The notes beneath the pieces are model-generated. The model had not been told where the DNA came from. It saw only the letters and a program-made list of their open reading frames with translations, and ran no database searches. From Zychaea mexicana (taxonomy: Eukaryota > Mucoromycota > Mucoromycetes > Mucorales > Lichtheimiaceae), in assembly GCF_025766255.1 (NCBI RefSeq), contig NW_026516784.1:62001-126000 (forward strand): a stretch of 64,000 bases of DNA, read 5' to 3'. Of this stretch, positions 33,638 to 46,815 are shown piece by piece. The first letter of the stretch is position 1, and every line of letters begins with the position of its first letter. The translations under genes and the position numbers were made by a program.

Positions 33638-35832
33638 ATGACGCACTCTCCTATGGACGTTGACCCTACTGTGTAAGTTACTATAGGAACATGCTCTCTC
33701 CTTGGTATTTCCTGCGCGCACTTTCACTCTCTTTCTGTCTTTCTCTCGTTCGGCCTCTTAACCTATCCTTCACTTTTGTGTGGTTTGGTTTTCAACGAAA
33801 AGAAGGAAGAAGAAAAAGAAAAGTCGCTGCTCTGATCATTCAACGTTGAGCTCATCAATCTTTTATATCCGGCAATGTGTAAATGAATCGCACCTTACAG
33901 TTCGGCTGAAGAGATCAAAGCCCAAGCCAATCAAGAATACAAGACTGGCAACTACAATGAAGCAGTTAGACTTTACTCAGAGGCTATTGGTAAGTTGTTA
34001 TCTTACTCCGTTTCTTCTTCCTCAGACATCTCCAACCCCCCGAGGGTTTTCTTCTGTTCTCCTTTTATCTATCGTTGGTTTGTTTGATTAATCCAACCAT
34101 ACACTATCATCCATCAGAGGCATCGCCCAAAACAGCCACTTACTATGCCAACCGCGCTGCTGCCTTGACGATGCTCGGCAAGTACAAAGAAGCCGCTGCT
34201 GACTGTCGATCTGCCACGGACATTGATCCAAGCAATGTCAAGGCGTATATGCGTGCAGGCAAATGTCACATCAACTTGGGTAACTTGGAAGAGGCAACTC
34301 GCCAGTACGAGCAGGCATACCAGCTGGATAGCAACAATGCCCAGGTCCAGCGTGAGTGCCAGAACTTGCAGTCGGTCAAGTCGTACATTGGGCAGATGGA
34401 GGCGTACATGAACGGAAACCAGTGGGGTCTTGCCGGAAACAGTCTAGATCGCGCCATCACCTTTGTTGATAAGGACCGTGTGCCTGTCAAGTGGAACATT
34501 TGGCGTGCAGAATGTGCTTTGGGTCAAAAGAAGTGGTCAGAGGCTAGCCGGATTGTAAAGTAAGTATGCATTTGCCTTGTTTTCCCTTTGGAAGTAGTGC
34601 TGTGTGTGAAAGGCAATATGTGTGTGTAACTCAGACTGATAATGTGTGTCCTCTGCTCTGTTTAGCTACCTGGTCCGATTGGATACCCAGAACCCGGATG
34701 TCCTGTATCTCAGGGCACACGTGTTTTATGGCCAGGGTGATAATGCAAAGGCTATTGCCCATTGTATGGAGGCTCTGCGTTGTGACCCTGACTTTACAAA
34801 GGCCCGTATCCTGGTGAAGAAGGCTCGTGCGCTCGATGCGCAGAAGGAGAAGGGTAATGCTGCTTTCAAGGCCAACAATCTTCAAGAGGCATATGATGCA
34901 TACACTGCGGCTTTGGAAATTGACGACAAGAACGATGTCTTGAACGCCAAACTGTATTCCAACCGTGCTGCTGTTTTGCAAAAGGTAAAGCACATGTTCG
35001 CATGTAGTGATTCCCTGGATATGTTGCGTAGGAGATTCCACTTCAGCTAAAGTCATTAAATCATGTAGTTGAAAAAATTCCAAGAAGCACTGGAAGACTG
35101 TGACAAGGCTTTGAAATTGGATCCTGATTTCACAAAGGTCTACAGCCGTAGGGCCGCATGTTACATGGAGTTGGAAGAGTATGAAGAAGCGGTCAAGGAC
35201 TACCGTCATCTGACAGAACTCGATGCAGGCAATCGAGGTTAGTATTACGCTCATGATAATGCAATCCCCCTATTTCTTTGCTGATCAGTGTACCACTTGT
35301 AGAATACCGAGGCTTATTGCAAAAGGCTGAACTTGAGCTGAAAAAGTCACAGCGCAAAGATTACTACAAGATTCTTGGATTGACAAAGTCGGCCACCGAC
35401 TCTGAGATCAAAAAAGCATACCGTAAGCTTGCCTTGCAATACCATCCTGACAAGAACGCTGGTGATGTCAAGGCGGAAGCCAAGTTCAAGGAAGTCGGCG
35501 AAGCCTATGATGTGCTCAGCGACTCTCAAAAGAAGGCGCGCTATGACTCTGGTGCTGACCTTGAAGGCGGTATGGGCATGGGCGGCGACGCATTCGACGG
35601 CGCAGGTGTAGACATGAGCGATATCTTTGCACAGATGTTTGCTGGACAGTCTGGCATGGGCGGCATGGGTGGAGGTATGCCTAACATGGGCGGTGCCCGA
35701 TTCAGTCAGTCTTCGTTCGGTGGAGGCGGTGGTTTCCCAGGCGGTGGTGGTTTTGGAGGAGGATTCCCCGGCGGCAGTGGCTCACGACGTTCAGCAAACG
35801 GTGGTGGCTATCACAGCTTCCACTTTGGCTAA
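33638..35832 (+). CDS. TPR-DnaJ co-chaperone (DNAJC7-like)
   Basis: A cytosolic co-chaperone that links Hsp70 and Hsp90 through TPR repeats and stimulates Hsp70 through its J domain. Six exons (33638-33672, 33901-33989, 34118-34559, 34666-34984, 35069-35237, 35303-35832) give 1584 nt, or 527 aa. TPR units start at about residue 14 ([19 protein letters not shown]) and continue as two blocks through [46 protein letters not shown] and [17 protein letters not shown]. The J domain near residue 370 has [25 protein letters not shown] (HPD intact) and [15 protein letters not shown] Gly/Met/Phe-rich tail follows, longer than in animal DNAJC7. The first coding exon is only 35 nt. Confidence 0.95.
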
Positions 35833-37088
35833 ACTGGGCCGAACAACAAAAAGTAGTAGTTTACTATCCAGTCTGCCTGCTTATCCTCCTATTTTCCCCC
35901 TGTGTAATATTTTCATTTCGCATTCCATTCCATTCCATTCATCCATCCATCCATTAATCCAACCATCATCCTCAACCTAGTACAACCACACACACACACA
36001 CACACACACACACGCCACGCTACCTTGTTTATACTACCTTTATTTCCCAATAGTCTACGTCGTTCTAGAGAAAACCCATGTTTTTTGTTTGCTTTTCGGT
36101 CCTATTACCCTTACAAAAAATATATGCATGTACACACGTATCACCGAGTTTAATTTGATTCGGTGCCTTCCTTACAAAGGAGCTAGCTAGAGATAAGGCA
36201 CTTCTAGTTTTGGGAATTACTGTCATGGATTAGTAGTTGCTGTGGAGATCGTCGTCATTATATCTAGCAAGCCATATCTCTAACGTGCCACTCACAGCAT
36301 GCAAAAACATCTTCAGCGTATACAGCTAGATTTGGTGGTTGCCTACTGTTGCATGTAAGTACAACTTTAGTATGTAGTACATACAAATACTAGATATACA
36401 GTAGCACCTGATCTACCCATTGTCGGTATAAGCAATATGTAGGTAAAATAAAAGGTTTACACAGTGACAACGCTATGGAGTCGAAAACATGCATACGTAT
36501 GAACGTGCGTGTGCTGTATGATTATGATCCTTTATCAGTTTATTCTGTTTACCTGACGATGAGTATAAAGCACACGTAATTGAGTCTGCTATAGCGGAAT
36601 CCAACGACGATCCTCTCCTTTTCTCTTTGACAGACCGGATAAACAGGGAAATTATCATGCTCTCAATCTTTATTTTCAGGTCTCTCTCTCTCTCTCTCTC
36701 GCTCACTCACATCCACACTTCCCCCCCTTCTCCCTTCGTACCAAAGATAGATTGTGCTATACATACAATTTCTAATAATGCAGTCCATATTTCTGACGCC
36801 ATGAGGCAACCCCGTAAAGGAACCGACAGAGTAAGGGGTGCGCTTGCGATGATTGCTAACAAGACGGACAATGCACGTCTGTGATGTGTGCCTGAAACAG
36901 GCCAACGCTGACCCTGCTTCTATTGTCAAAAAAAATCATGTACTCCGTATTACTAGTATTTGTTACTGCTGCGTGAATGTTTCTCTTTTATCCCTCTTTC
37001 TTGCTCCTCTTCTTTCTTTTACTCTTTTTCTCTCTTTTCAAGTGCGTCGTTCCGACTGATTGTTATCAGACAGCAAAGGGAATAAAAG
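35833..37088. other. Intergenic: DnaJ 3' side and CDC24 upstream region
   Basis: Contains an (ATTCC)n-like run (35920-35940), a (CA)n microsatellite (35986-36013) and CT-rich tracts (36680-36730 and 36985-37045). A possible first coding exon of CDC24 lies at 36801-36830 (ATG, then donor GTAAGG at 36831). It would join in frame to 37089 and add ten residues. Confidence 0.5.
35986..36013. repeat. (CA)n microsatellite
   Basis: Uninterrupted CA dinucleotides downstream of the DnaJ gene. Confidence 0.9.
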
Positions 37089-39836
37089 ATGACCATTGCT
37101 TACATGTACAAGACTTGCAAATGGGTTCTCGACGGATTGACCTTTGTTCCAGGCTTCGATCACCTGAACATCATTGAGGATAGTAACGACGAAGATGACC
37201 TATCCTTATCACTTTCAGCACTATCGTCCAGCAACAGCAGCAATGCACATCAGCAAAAAGCCAGCAAGAGCAACAACCGTTCCCACATGCCAGCTCCACT
37301 GTATCGTCTATGGCAATTGTGTCGACAAGGACATATTTTATGCTCTCTTTTCAATTTGTTGAAACCAGAAGCAGCTATCGACCTAACCTTCGAGCAAAAT
37401 TCTTGCAAAAAGCAGCATCAAGTCTTCGTCTATCGATTCATCATTGCCTGTCGACACCATTTAACGTTGAACGAAGATGATCTTTTTACGGTATCCGAGA
37501 TGTATCAAGACAATGCGATCGGGTTCAGCAAGGTAATACAAGAAAAAGCCAAATTGTGATCGACGAAAGACGACGATTAGTTACCCGATGGATGAAGCTT
37601 ATGCAACAAACAATTAATTGTCTCTTTTCTATACCACGCCGCGCAGGTCATCAACACATTACATACAATTTTAACTTTATTACACGAAGGAGGTATCCTT
37701 AGTTCAGAGTACCCGCCCCCTTCCGATGCGGAAGAAAAGACAAAAGAGCAAAAGAGTAACCAACAACAGCACGCATCATCATCATCGTCATCGTCATCGT
37801 CATCGACAGCGTCAGCAGCATCTCCTACTCCAACATTACGCGATAAAGTGATTATCGAACTGCTACAAACCGAGCGCAAGTATGTCGAGTATCTTGAAAC
37901 AATCCAGGTCTGTTGTAAAAGTGTATAGAGAGATTCTTCTTATTCCACCTATATGATCCACATTGCCACCCTTTGGGCTGAAACGCAATACTAACGATAA
38001 TATTTGCTTTCTCTTTGCGATATAGAATTATGCTCATGAGCTGCGATCACAGCGCAACATCGTTTCATTGGATACTCTGCATCATATTTTTGGCAACCTC
38101 AATGCCCTTATTGACTTCCAGCTCCGGTTCCTTATGCAAGTCGAGTATCATGCTGAGCATCCTCAAGGAAACTTTGGCCGGGTATTGGTCGAGCTCGAGG
38201 AATCGTTCTCAGTGTATGAACCCTACTGCGCCAACATGCAGCATGCACTGGATCTCGTCGTGCAATGGGCACCCCAGCTTTCCTCAACAAGCGTCGAACC
38301 CAATTACGAGCTACCATCGCTTCTCATAAAACCTGTCCAGCGTGTATGCAAGTACCCTCTGCTGTTACAGCAGCTAATGAACTATACTCCCGATGACTGG
38401 CCACACTACGACGACTTGCAGCGGGGCATGGAAGCCATGGAACGCGTAGCATCTAGAGTGAACGAAACCCGCCGTTTACAGGAAAATAAGCAACGGGTCA
38501 AAGAACTTAAAGAACGCGTGGCGGATTGGAAATCCATCACCAACGTCGATGAACAGTGTGGTATGCTACTGCTACATGACAAAGCAATCGTACACCACAG
38601 AAATACAACCAAAGAAGTGCATCTTCATTTATTCGAAAAAATGATTATGCTCTGTGCCGAAGTCGCGAGCAAAAAAGCCAAGAAAAAGAAAGACGGACCG
38701 TTGTGGATATTGGGATTAATCAAAATTAGCAATGTGGCTCAAGTGGATCATGGTGGTAAGTTTTAATGGCTTTAAAAACATCGGTTATTAAACATGTGTA
38801 TTATGAATACTAAACACTATAATGTTCTGGTAAAACTTGACACGCAATAGCCGTTGCACTATCGCTGCAAATATTCTGGCTGAAGGACTCGGATCTGGAA
38901 TCGTTCACGTTAGAATACAGAAACGACGAGCAACTTACTCAATGGGAATCCGTGCTTGAGAAACTCATCCGACAGCAAACTAGAAACAAAAGGCTATCTA
39001 GCCTTGTCACTTGCGGTCTCAAAAGCCATCACGACCACGAAGATTTAATGGAAACGCTCTCGCCAACGTTTCTATCGTATGCATACATGAACAGACTCCC
39101 TGTTCGAGGCGGTTATTACGATCAATTACCAGAGTTGTTTGATAACGGAAACAACGAAGTAGTTACGCCAACCCGGACGTCTTCATACAGCCATTACTTT
39201 TATCACCAAAACAGCGCTAATCATCCCGGAAGGAACAATGATAATAATAGCACAACACCACATCATCTACATCAAACTGGCCCTTTACCGTCACCGAACT
39301 CACCGTCAACGTCGCTGCCTTTCAGTAGTCGAAGTAGTAGTACATGTGGACCGCCATCACCTCCACAAAGTGGTAGTAGTCCACCATCCCCAAGCGTTCA
39401 GGCAGCTTACGAAATCGAAGAGCACGATCAACAGCACATTATTACCCTGCAAGCAACAACCCGAGGCCGATCACAAAGTAGCCCTAACATCAGCACGAAT
39501 ACAGCAATAGGAGCAGCCAATTCTGCAAATTCCCGTAGTCGTCCTCCACGATCAACATCTCAAATCATACGAAGAACAACCACGGTTAAAGTAAAGCTCT
39601 TTTACAGTCGACATAGTGCATTCGTGTTTTATGCGCCACAAGATATCAATTATCAAGATTTGCGGACGCTGGCTGAACGCAAAACTCGCATGAAAGGTCT
39701 CAGCGGGGACTTTATCATGTATCGTGACGAAGACGGCGATTTGATAACGATCAATAGTGACGAAGATATCACTATGGCATTTGACTCTGCGCCAAGATCC
39801 GACAATGCAATTCATCTATTCATTTCAACCCAATAA
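37089..39836 (+). CDS. CDC24: Cdc24-type Rho guanine nucleotide exchange factor
   Basis: The exchange factor that activates Cdc42 to set cell polarity and hyphal growth. Exons are 37089-37532, 37647-37907, 38026-38755 and 38851-39836 (2421 nt, 806 aa). In order they encode: the Cdc24 calponin-like domain (PLYRLWQLCRQGHILCSLFN, EDDLFTVSEMYQDN); a Ser/Gln linker; a DH domain (RDKVIIELLQTERKYVEYLE, LIKPVQRVCKYPLLLQQL); a PH domain (HLHLFEKMIMLC to LTQWESVLEKLI); a Pro/Ser-rich linker; and a C-terminal PB1 domain (KVKLFYSRHSAFVFY, YRDEDGDLITINSDEDI). PB1 normally binds the scaffold Bem1. The start is uncertain. The acceptor at 37087-37088 suggests an upstream exon, possibly 36801-36830. Confidence 0.94.
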
Positions 39837-40388
39837 TTCCAATATAGCATAGTATCTTTCTTAGCAAATTCAGTAGAATTTGACTTTTCAAATTATCTTC
39901 TTATGTATATACAAGTTCCATCCTGAAAAACACTTTCTTCTTTCACTGCCTTCTTTTCATATCGTCGACAAATTGTTATTAAATTGCGTGCATTGACCTC
40001 CTCCACTGCTAAAATATAAGCTCCAAAAAAGGTTCTAACCTTGTACAGGTAAATTGATGCTATACAACCTCTTCACTTTGAATGATCACTCCTTAATTCA
40101 AGTAGAAGGCATTATCCCAAGTTGTCAAAGTAAGGTCAATCAAAGCATCAAACACTCTTTTTCTCATGATAGGAATCATATTGACGGAGGAGAGACTCAT
40201 GAAGGAAAAGAGGAGAGCAAAAATGAAATGTGTTATTACAACAACATAGAAAGAGTTCTAAAGAATCTATACATCTATACGTGAACATGCTAAAAGGAAA
40301 AAGGGAAGAAAGGACCAGATCAAAGGAGCAGGAGGGGAAGGGGGGGGGGGTATATAATTATGATCATGATCTACATTGTATTTTTCTA
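39837..40388. other. Convergent intergenic region
   Basis: 3' flanks of CDC24 and the F-box gene. A G run lies at about 40341-40350. No gene is seen. Confidence 0.55.
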
Positions 40389-41630
40389 CTATATGAGTTT
40401 CCAGTCTTCAATCGCTTTCCACATTTCCGCATATTCCGGGCGTCCCTGAACCTCGTCTAGTAAAGGTGTTTAATATTCTTTGCTAAAGCCATCCCTTATT
40501 GCATAACATGATTATAACACATCAAGGGAAATCAAAGTCAAAATCAAAAAATAAACCTACTTGATTGAAAAGCTTTTCCAGAAAGACCATACGTCTTGAC
40601 CAGATAGTTCCAGAGACGGGGTGTGACGATACTGAAAGCTACTGTGAATCCTCCGCGAGGTCGAGCATCACAATTTAATTTGCCTTCTTCATCCTCCAAA
40701 GCTTTGTTCGTAATTGGTTCCGTGGCCAACTTGCCATCACACAAGCGCAAAAACCAAGCCCAAAGCCACATTCGGTCGACAAAATAAAAACATGGCGTGG
40801 ACGATAAAACCGATTTTCGGTCTGCTTCGCTGACATTCAGTTCACGCTCAAACATGCATTGCCGTCGCTTACCAAGCTGCTGCCGTCCAAGTTCGCTATC
40901 TTGCGTAATTGATTCCAGCAGATAGTCTACATAGTGTTCCTCGCTTTCATCGCCACGCGCTTCACCGAGCTATTATAAGCATGATCATCTATTAATAACA
41001 GCAAGGAACTATACCTCCTATAATTCATAACCATCCCACTATTTTTATATTACCTGTCGAGAACATGTGAAGCAATACATCTGCAGCACCGGAATACGAA
41101 GCAAAATACCATGACGATTGGGTGCCATGGCATGAAATCGATAAGCGCATTCCTTACAGCCTGTGACGAACATTAGAATCGGCATAAAATATCGACTGCA
41201 GATAGAAACAAATTATACACTTACGGATACGGATGTTGCCCTGGTAGATATACAAGCAAAGGCCAGACTGATAATGGTTCTGACCACACGTTGCACAGTT
41301 GTGTCGAGGAGGATCCCGGTGTATCACGTTGTTGTAAGGAGCTTTGTAAGGCTCCAACGTCTTTCTCGAGACCATACCGAGGTGAGGACAGATCCGGTTA
41401 TGCTGTGGATCGCTGCATTTACGTTCGTACTGCTGTTTCCACGTATTATCTGGAAGCTTGTATGTGACGCCGAATCCATTGTAGAGCATTTCTCGCCATG
41501 TTGAATCGTCGTGGGCAATCACGGCAAATCGATGACAGACGATCGAAAAAGTTTTTAAATCGTCAACGGGTAAATGACCTGCAATGGCAGTGAGCAGCTC
41601 ATTGTTCAGCTCCAAAATGTTGAACGGCAT
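40389..41630 (-). CDS. F-box protein with Cys-rich zinc-binding and DUSP-like region
   Basis: Probable substrate receptor of an SCF ubiquitin ligase. Four exons on the minus strand (41630-41225, 41160-41054, 40969-40561, 40456-40389) give 990 nt, or 329 aa. The N-terminus is an F-box (ELNNELLTAIAGHLPVDDLK, FSIVCHRFAVIAHDDSTWRE). The middle has ICPHLG, NCATCGQNH, SGLCLY, RCKECAYRFH and YCFTCSRQ, a Cys/His set that resembles a UBP-type or related zinc finger. The C-terminal part has a WLWAWFLRL stretch, TEPITNKALEDEEGKL and RLWNYLVKTYGL, the pattern of a DUSP domain from ubiquitin-specific proteases. No protease catalytic core is present. The start at 41630 places the F-box at the N-terminus. 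An ATG at 41699 in frame is possible. Confidence 0.82.
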
Positions 41631-42427
41631 CAAGATCGACAAGTTGACGAAAGCAAAAGAAGAAACCCCAACAGAGTGCGGTATATGCAGAACAAACAAG
41701 AAAGAGCTTAAACCTCTCTCTTTTTTTTTTTGACGTCGGCTTCACTATTTCTGAAAAAGTCCTACACTAGTAGGACTCCTACGACTTGACAAATCAAATT
41801 AGCCAGAGTATGTCACCGTGGCTACAGACAAATCACTTCCCGAGATAATAGCAATGAAGATAACACAATAGCCAAATGTAGCTTGCAGTATTCATAACAG
41901 TGTCTCCTTCTATCGCAGCTCTACTGAAAGGTGCATCGTCCTCTCGCTATGCATCATTGTAAGCTATTTGAGATATGCTCTTCTCAGTGCTCGGATAATT
42001 CAAGTTTCAAATGATAGGTCGACCCACTCCTCAGTGCCTCTCCCGGCAACAGAGCCATTATACTGATAATCCAGAAAAAAATCTAGTCAACTCCCTTATT
42101 GACAGGATGCAATAAATTACCATAAATCTATGCAATTTAGATACGTTAAGTAAGATAAAGTAGAAGAAGATGAAAGCTTGGCATGAACATCATCAGCGAG
42201 CTGGTTTAGCTTCGGTTGCTGAGTACAAAATTGCATTTGGGTGTGTGTCTGTGTAGCTCATGTAGACCGTCTTGAAGTCCAGCCTGCAGCTTTTCTTTTC
42301 GTGTGGTTCATCATTACCATTCATTTCTTCTCGGTACGTTTACACGATAACCTCATCTTTAGCTTTTTATTTACAATTTCAAAAAAGCTAACATTCATTT
42401 AAACTTTCTGTGTGCTTCTTAATAGTA
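41631..42427. promoter_or_regulatory. Divergent region between the F-box gene and ARPC3
   Basis: About 800 bp with no gene seen. It holds the promoters of both divergent genes. A T run lies near 41721-41731. Confidence 0.5.
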
Positions 42428-43287
42428 ATGCCAGTAAGCATGCTATATAGATACTCTTTATTCGCGCGCTTCACTGAAACTTTCCAATATACATATAACT
42501 CAACACGTCGTCCCCGTTCTTTGCGCACGAACGACAAAAAAACCCCAACCCTTGCTTCATTCTGTAGGCATACCATTCTCAGTTCAACGATGGCGACTAT
42601 CAGTCAGTTGGCAATATGTTTCTTTTGCCAGTAAAAACTAAATACCGCGGCAACGCACCTATAGGTATGAAAATATGAATAGCCAAGAAAGAGAGAGAGG
42701 GAGGAAGGGAGAGAATACAAAGGGATAATTGTTAAGTACTCACCATATGCATGCACACTTTTCACATATTTACTATCGACATCAAATAGCGGATCCTAAC
42801 GCTGAAGATGTTGTCGATGAAGCTATCACCCTCTTCCGCGCCAACTGCTTGTTCCGAAACTTTGAAATCAAAGGCAATGCAGACCGCGTCCTCATCTATC
42901 TGATCCTTTACATTTCTGAGTGTCTCAGCAAAATCAACAAGAACACACCCCAAGGCGACGCGTTCAAGCAGTTGAGCACGTTGGCCGTCTCGAACTTTGC
43001 TATTCCCGGTGATCCCAACTTTCCATTGAACGCCATGTATGCTGCCCCTTCAGACAGATACCAGACCGGTAAAGTTACTTTCCCCTCTTCTCTGTTGCTG
43101 TGTATTTATGTTCAATCAAACTGATATTCATATATGTATATGCCGGACAGATCAAATGCGGCAATATGTACAGCAACTGCGTCAAGAGCTTGCTTCTCGA
43201 CTGGTGGAGACGATTTTTGTGGATGGGAAGCCAAGCAAGTGGTGGATGTGTTTCTCAAAGAGAAAGTTCATGAACTTGAGCCTTTAG
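42428..43287 (+). CDS. ARC18: Arp2/3 complex subunit 3 (p21-Arc)
   Basis: A subunit of the Arp2/3 complex, which nucleates branched actin at endocytic patches. Four coding exons (42428-42433, 42568-42664, 42790-43068, 43151-43287) sum to 519 nt, or 172 aa, the family length. The first exon contributes only ATG CCA, giving the family start [10 protein letters not shown] once spliced. Other motifs are [66 protein letters not shown], and the ending [19 protein letters not shown]. The exon-1 donor is GTAAGC and the acceptor CTGTAG. The open frame that begins at 42729 is intron read-through before the true exon 3. Confidence 0.95.
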
Positions 43288-43479
43288 ACAACAATTTTTT
43301 TGACGATGATGGGTAATGATGAGTATTATTAATATATTACACATCAAGCGAAAGAAATAATCACGTGTATTGAAGTAGTATGTGAAGTAAAAGGGGCGTG
43401 ATTGGTAAATATTACAAGATCGTGGAGAATAGATGCGGAGGCGAGAGAGGAAATGATTATGGAATACACAGTGAAAAAG

Positions 43480-46400
43480 TCAGTATCCTACACCACCGAG
43501 AATACCGTAACCCAAAAGAATCGTAATGAGAGCTGCTATGATGGAAGAGGGTAATCCGCAAAGTACAAAGTCTTTCATGTGGAGGTAGGGTTTACCAGTA
43601 CTATCTTCTTGCATAATGGCATTCATATTTGGAAAACTATATCGTACAACAAGTGTTCAGTTCACCTGACAAATGTCTGTCGCATATGTGATTATTTTCA
43701 TTCGCTATAGTACTTACCCAGAAACTGGCAAACCCATGGCGACAGATGCCGTCAGACCAGTACCCTATTTACATAGCCACCCAGATTTAGTTCTCAAAGA
43801 CACCCTTCAGATAGTACTATATTGCTCTTGCTTACCATTACTAAAAGGTTTGGATGAGGTGCCGGCAAATGCTGACCAACTTGCTTAACGATAGGCAAAA
43901 TGATAAGTGCAGCGACGGTATGACTGACAAAGGTTGCAAACACCAATACCAGTATGCCGAAAATGAAAAGAATAGCTAGTACAGGCATCTCTTGTACACC
44001 GTTTGCTATTCGATGACCAATGATATCCAACAATCCAGAGCTATCGACCGCAAATCCTAGCGCCATACCGCCTTGTGCTATATAGAAGAGTAATTTAACA
44101 TTTCGCTTATGCTGTGGATACCAGGCTTCAATTCTAAAAACTATTATTACCTAGCGTCACCACACTCCACAAGAAGTTGTTTAAATCCGTCTTGTTTAGC
44201 ATATTAGTTCCAAAGAGTAGAACAAAGGGTATCAGTGCAATGACTCCGTTATCGCCCCAAAAATCTTGCATTGCTGTTTCGCCACACCACAGGCCAATCG
44301 TTACAAGACAGACAAGGACCACCCAGACCTGAGAATAACTTGGTCGCGCGTATCCTTGGTTTTTGATAGCATTAATCCGTGGCGTGGATCGCGTTGGACG
44401 GAAATATAATAGCAGCATGCCCCATGTGGTTAGTATACATATGATAGTGAGGGGTATTGAGGCGGCAAACCAGATACCCCAACCGGGATTAGGGTCCAGA
44501 AGCTGGATGGCGATGATATTTTGCGGTGATGATATGGGTGATGAAAGGCCACCAATGCAGGATGCCAGTGCAATTCCCATAATCAAGCATGGCCCCACTT
44601 TAGAATTGGGTGGTAACGTTCGTAATATAGGCTGATAAATAGATATGTTTACGATCGACGGAGCATTAGTGATAATGAAAGCAAAAAAGCAGATAATTTC
44701 ATTACCTGCACCAGAGAAAAGCAGAGTACAGGTGTTGCTACGTTACTGATCCACATGCATAAAAACGCGGCGAGATACATGTTCACTAGAATAACCCAAT
44801 GTGGCTTCGTCCCGGCTTTGCTCAATACTACCGCGGCAAAGGCCTTAGTGATACCATGCCTGCTAAGCGCTGCAGCGATGGCGAACCCTCCGAGAAGCAC
44901 AGCAATTGTTCCGTTAAACATGCTAGCAAAAACGGCTTTCGCAGCATCTTTTGCACTCATTAGACCGTTTCCATCCTCTTGGTGAATTATGTCCATAGGC
45001 ACGATAAGTAAGGGGATCAAGTATGCTGTTGCAAACAGTGGAAGCGTCTAGAATAAATCATACATTCACATATGTTAATGAGATGTAGACTACATATGCG
45101 TTTTTTGTTGACAAAAAAGCTTCATAAAGTCTAACCTCGAACGCCCAAAGCATAGCGACAAATATTAAAAGCGCAAGACATTTGCTGGCGGCCTCGCTCT
45201 CCAATGTGTCGAAGCTCATCAGGCAGGCATACATGACAACACTGAGCAAGAGAGTGCATATACGTCGTACCGTCATTCGACTACAAAAGACCTTGATAAT
45301 GGGAATGTTGAATCCGGGTTTGTACTGCACAGCATGGGCATCGAAGGTTTCGCGTTCCTTGCCAACCATATCCTTCCACACAGTGTTGCGCTCGTAGTGA
45401 ATGTGATCACGCATGTGCAGTTTAAGCTCGCCTATTGCACTTGTTATGTCGCCTTCCGTAAACACTGCAGCGTACATCTGCTCTATCAGCTTCATCGCTG
45501 TATCGATCTCCTGCAAGCGGCTTTGTTGAAACGGATGGGCAACGTCTACTATTTCCTTGCAGTACGTCGTGCGAAGGTTGGAGCCCGTGATCTTGTCCCA
45601 CTTTTTGGTAATTTTCTGAAACGCCTCATGATTTAAATTGATATAGGACTTGAGCTCAGATAGCAAGATATAGATTGAGGAACACCGTGCACGAAAATTG
45701 TAGTAACGATTGAACTCTTGCACTTCAGTTACGCGTCGGTTGAGCGCCAAGTTTGAGTTTGGACGCCGCAAGAACTGCAGACCACGGAATCGGTTTGGAT
45801 TATTGTCTCGACTGCTTAAGGACGGCGGGCCAGCCACTGTCTTCCATCGAGCCAGGCCGTTGTTTGCATTCTCGTAGTTACTGTTGCTGGATGGCACCCG
45901 GCTCACTGTAGGGGTTTCGCTTGTAGTGTGGTGTCTTGACAGATTGGGTGTTGATAAACGTCGTCGCGATGGTGTATGTGCGGCAGAACTCGTCCCCGTA
46001 GTCGCCATGTTAGGCAATTCGCTACGAATATCTGTTTCATCACCATCATGGTTCGTCGTCTCGGCGGCGGTGAGTTGGTATCCAGCCAAAAGCGAATCGA
46101 GCTTTTCGAGTTTATGTGCAGAATCAGCGCCCCAGGTCAACGACTGCACTAGGGTCTCGTCTGGAAGCGGCACGCCAAACTCATCAAACTGGGATCGAAG
46201 CGTCTTTGCATCGTTAAAGACTTCGACCTCTTTACTCGAATAAAACTTGCAGACCTTGTCAAGCTGTTTGTTGCACTCTGCAATAAACCGCTGGTCGTCG
46301 TCGTTTTCGTGTAGCTCTTCAGGGTTGATGGTCGGTGCAGTTGATGTGCGCCTGGATGACGGTCGAATGTCGTGCTGTGACGGTACTGTTACGGATTTCT

Positions 46401-46683
46401 CGATACCGCCTTCCTCAAGGGTACGTGCCATACTCGGCCGTCGATCCAGCATTTGCTGTACATTGATCCGCTCGATCCGATATGCCAGTTTCTTCAAATG
46501 ATCATAGCTGAGAATGATAATTCAGTTCGATAACAAACAGAAAACATCATCAAATAATTGTTTGTTGTGTCACTTCACACGTTTCGGCTTTTCCATCTGA
46601 TTATACACGCACAAGACTTACTCAACATATTGATCAACCCAATCCGGAACAGCATTCAAGATAAGCGTGTGGGCGAACTTCAT
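43480..46683 (-). CDS. SPX-domain low-affinity phosphate transporter (Pho87/Pho90/Pho91-like)
   Basis: A membrane phosphate transporter of the SLC13/DASS type with an SPX phosphate-sensing domain. Seven exons on the minus strand (46683-46622, 46507-45136, 45047-44706, 44631-44151, 44077-43836, 43764-43718, 43636-43480) give 2703 nt, or 900 aa. The N-terminus is SPX (MKFAHTLILNAVPDWVDQYV, then DYDHLKKLAY). Its later lysine/arginine-bearing helix lies near residues 300-400 (YYNFRARCSSIYILLSELKS, LNHEAFQKITKKWDK). The transporter part has AVLLGGFAIAAALSRHGI, WISNVATPV, IGGLSSPISSPQNIIAIQLL (the SNT-like loop), GMALGFAVDSSGLL and, at the end, TGLTASVAMGLPVSGFPNMN. Pho91 (vacuolar) and Pho87/90 (plasma membrane) cannot be told apart here. 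Confidence 0.94.
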
Positions 46684-46815
46684 TAGGTGACAGGGAGGTG
46701 GAGGGTTCACAATGCACACGAAAAACAAAAAGAACGAAATGTGGAAATTTTCCTTGTGTTTGTTGAAATATTATTATTACTTATTTTGGATCAAGCAGAA
46801 ACCCCTCCCCCCACA

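Noticed and set aside
34631..35254. 207-codon minus-strand frame
   Set aside because: It lies antisense to the TPR exons of the DnaJ gene and crosses their introns. There are no motifs of its own.
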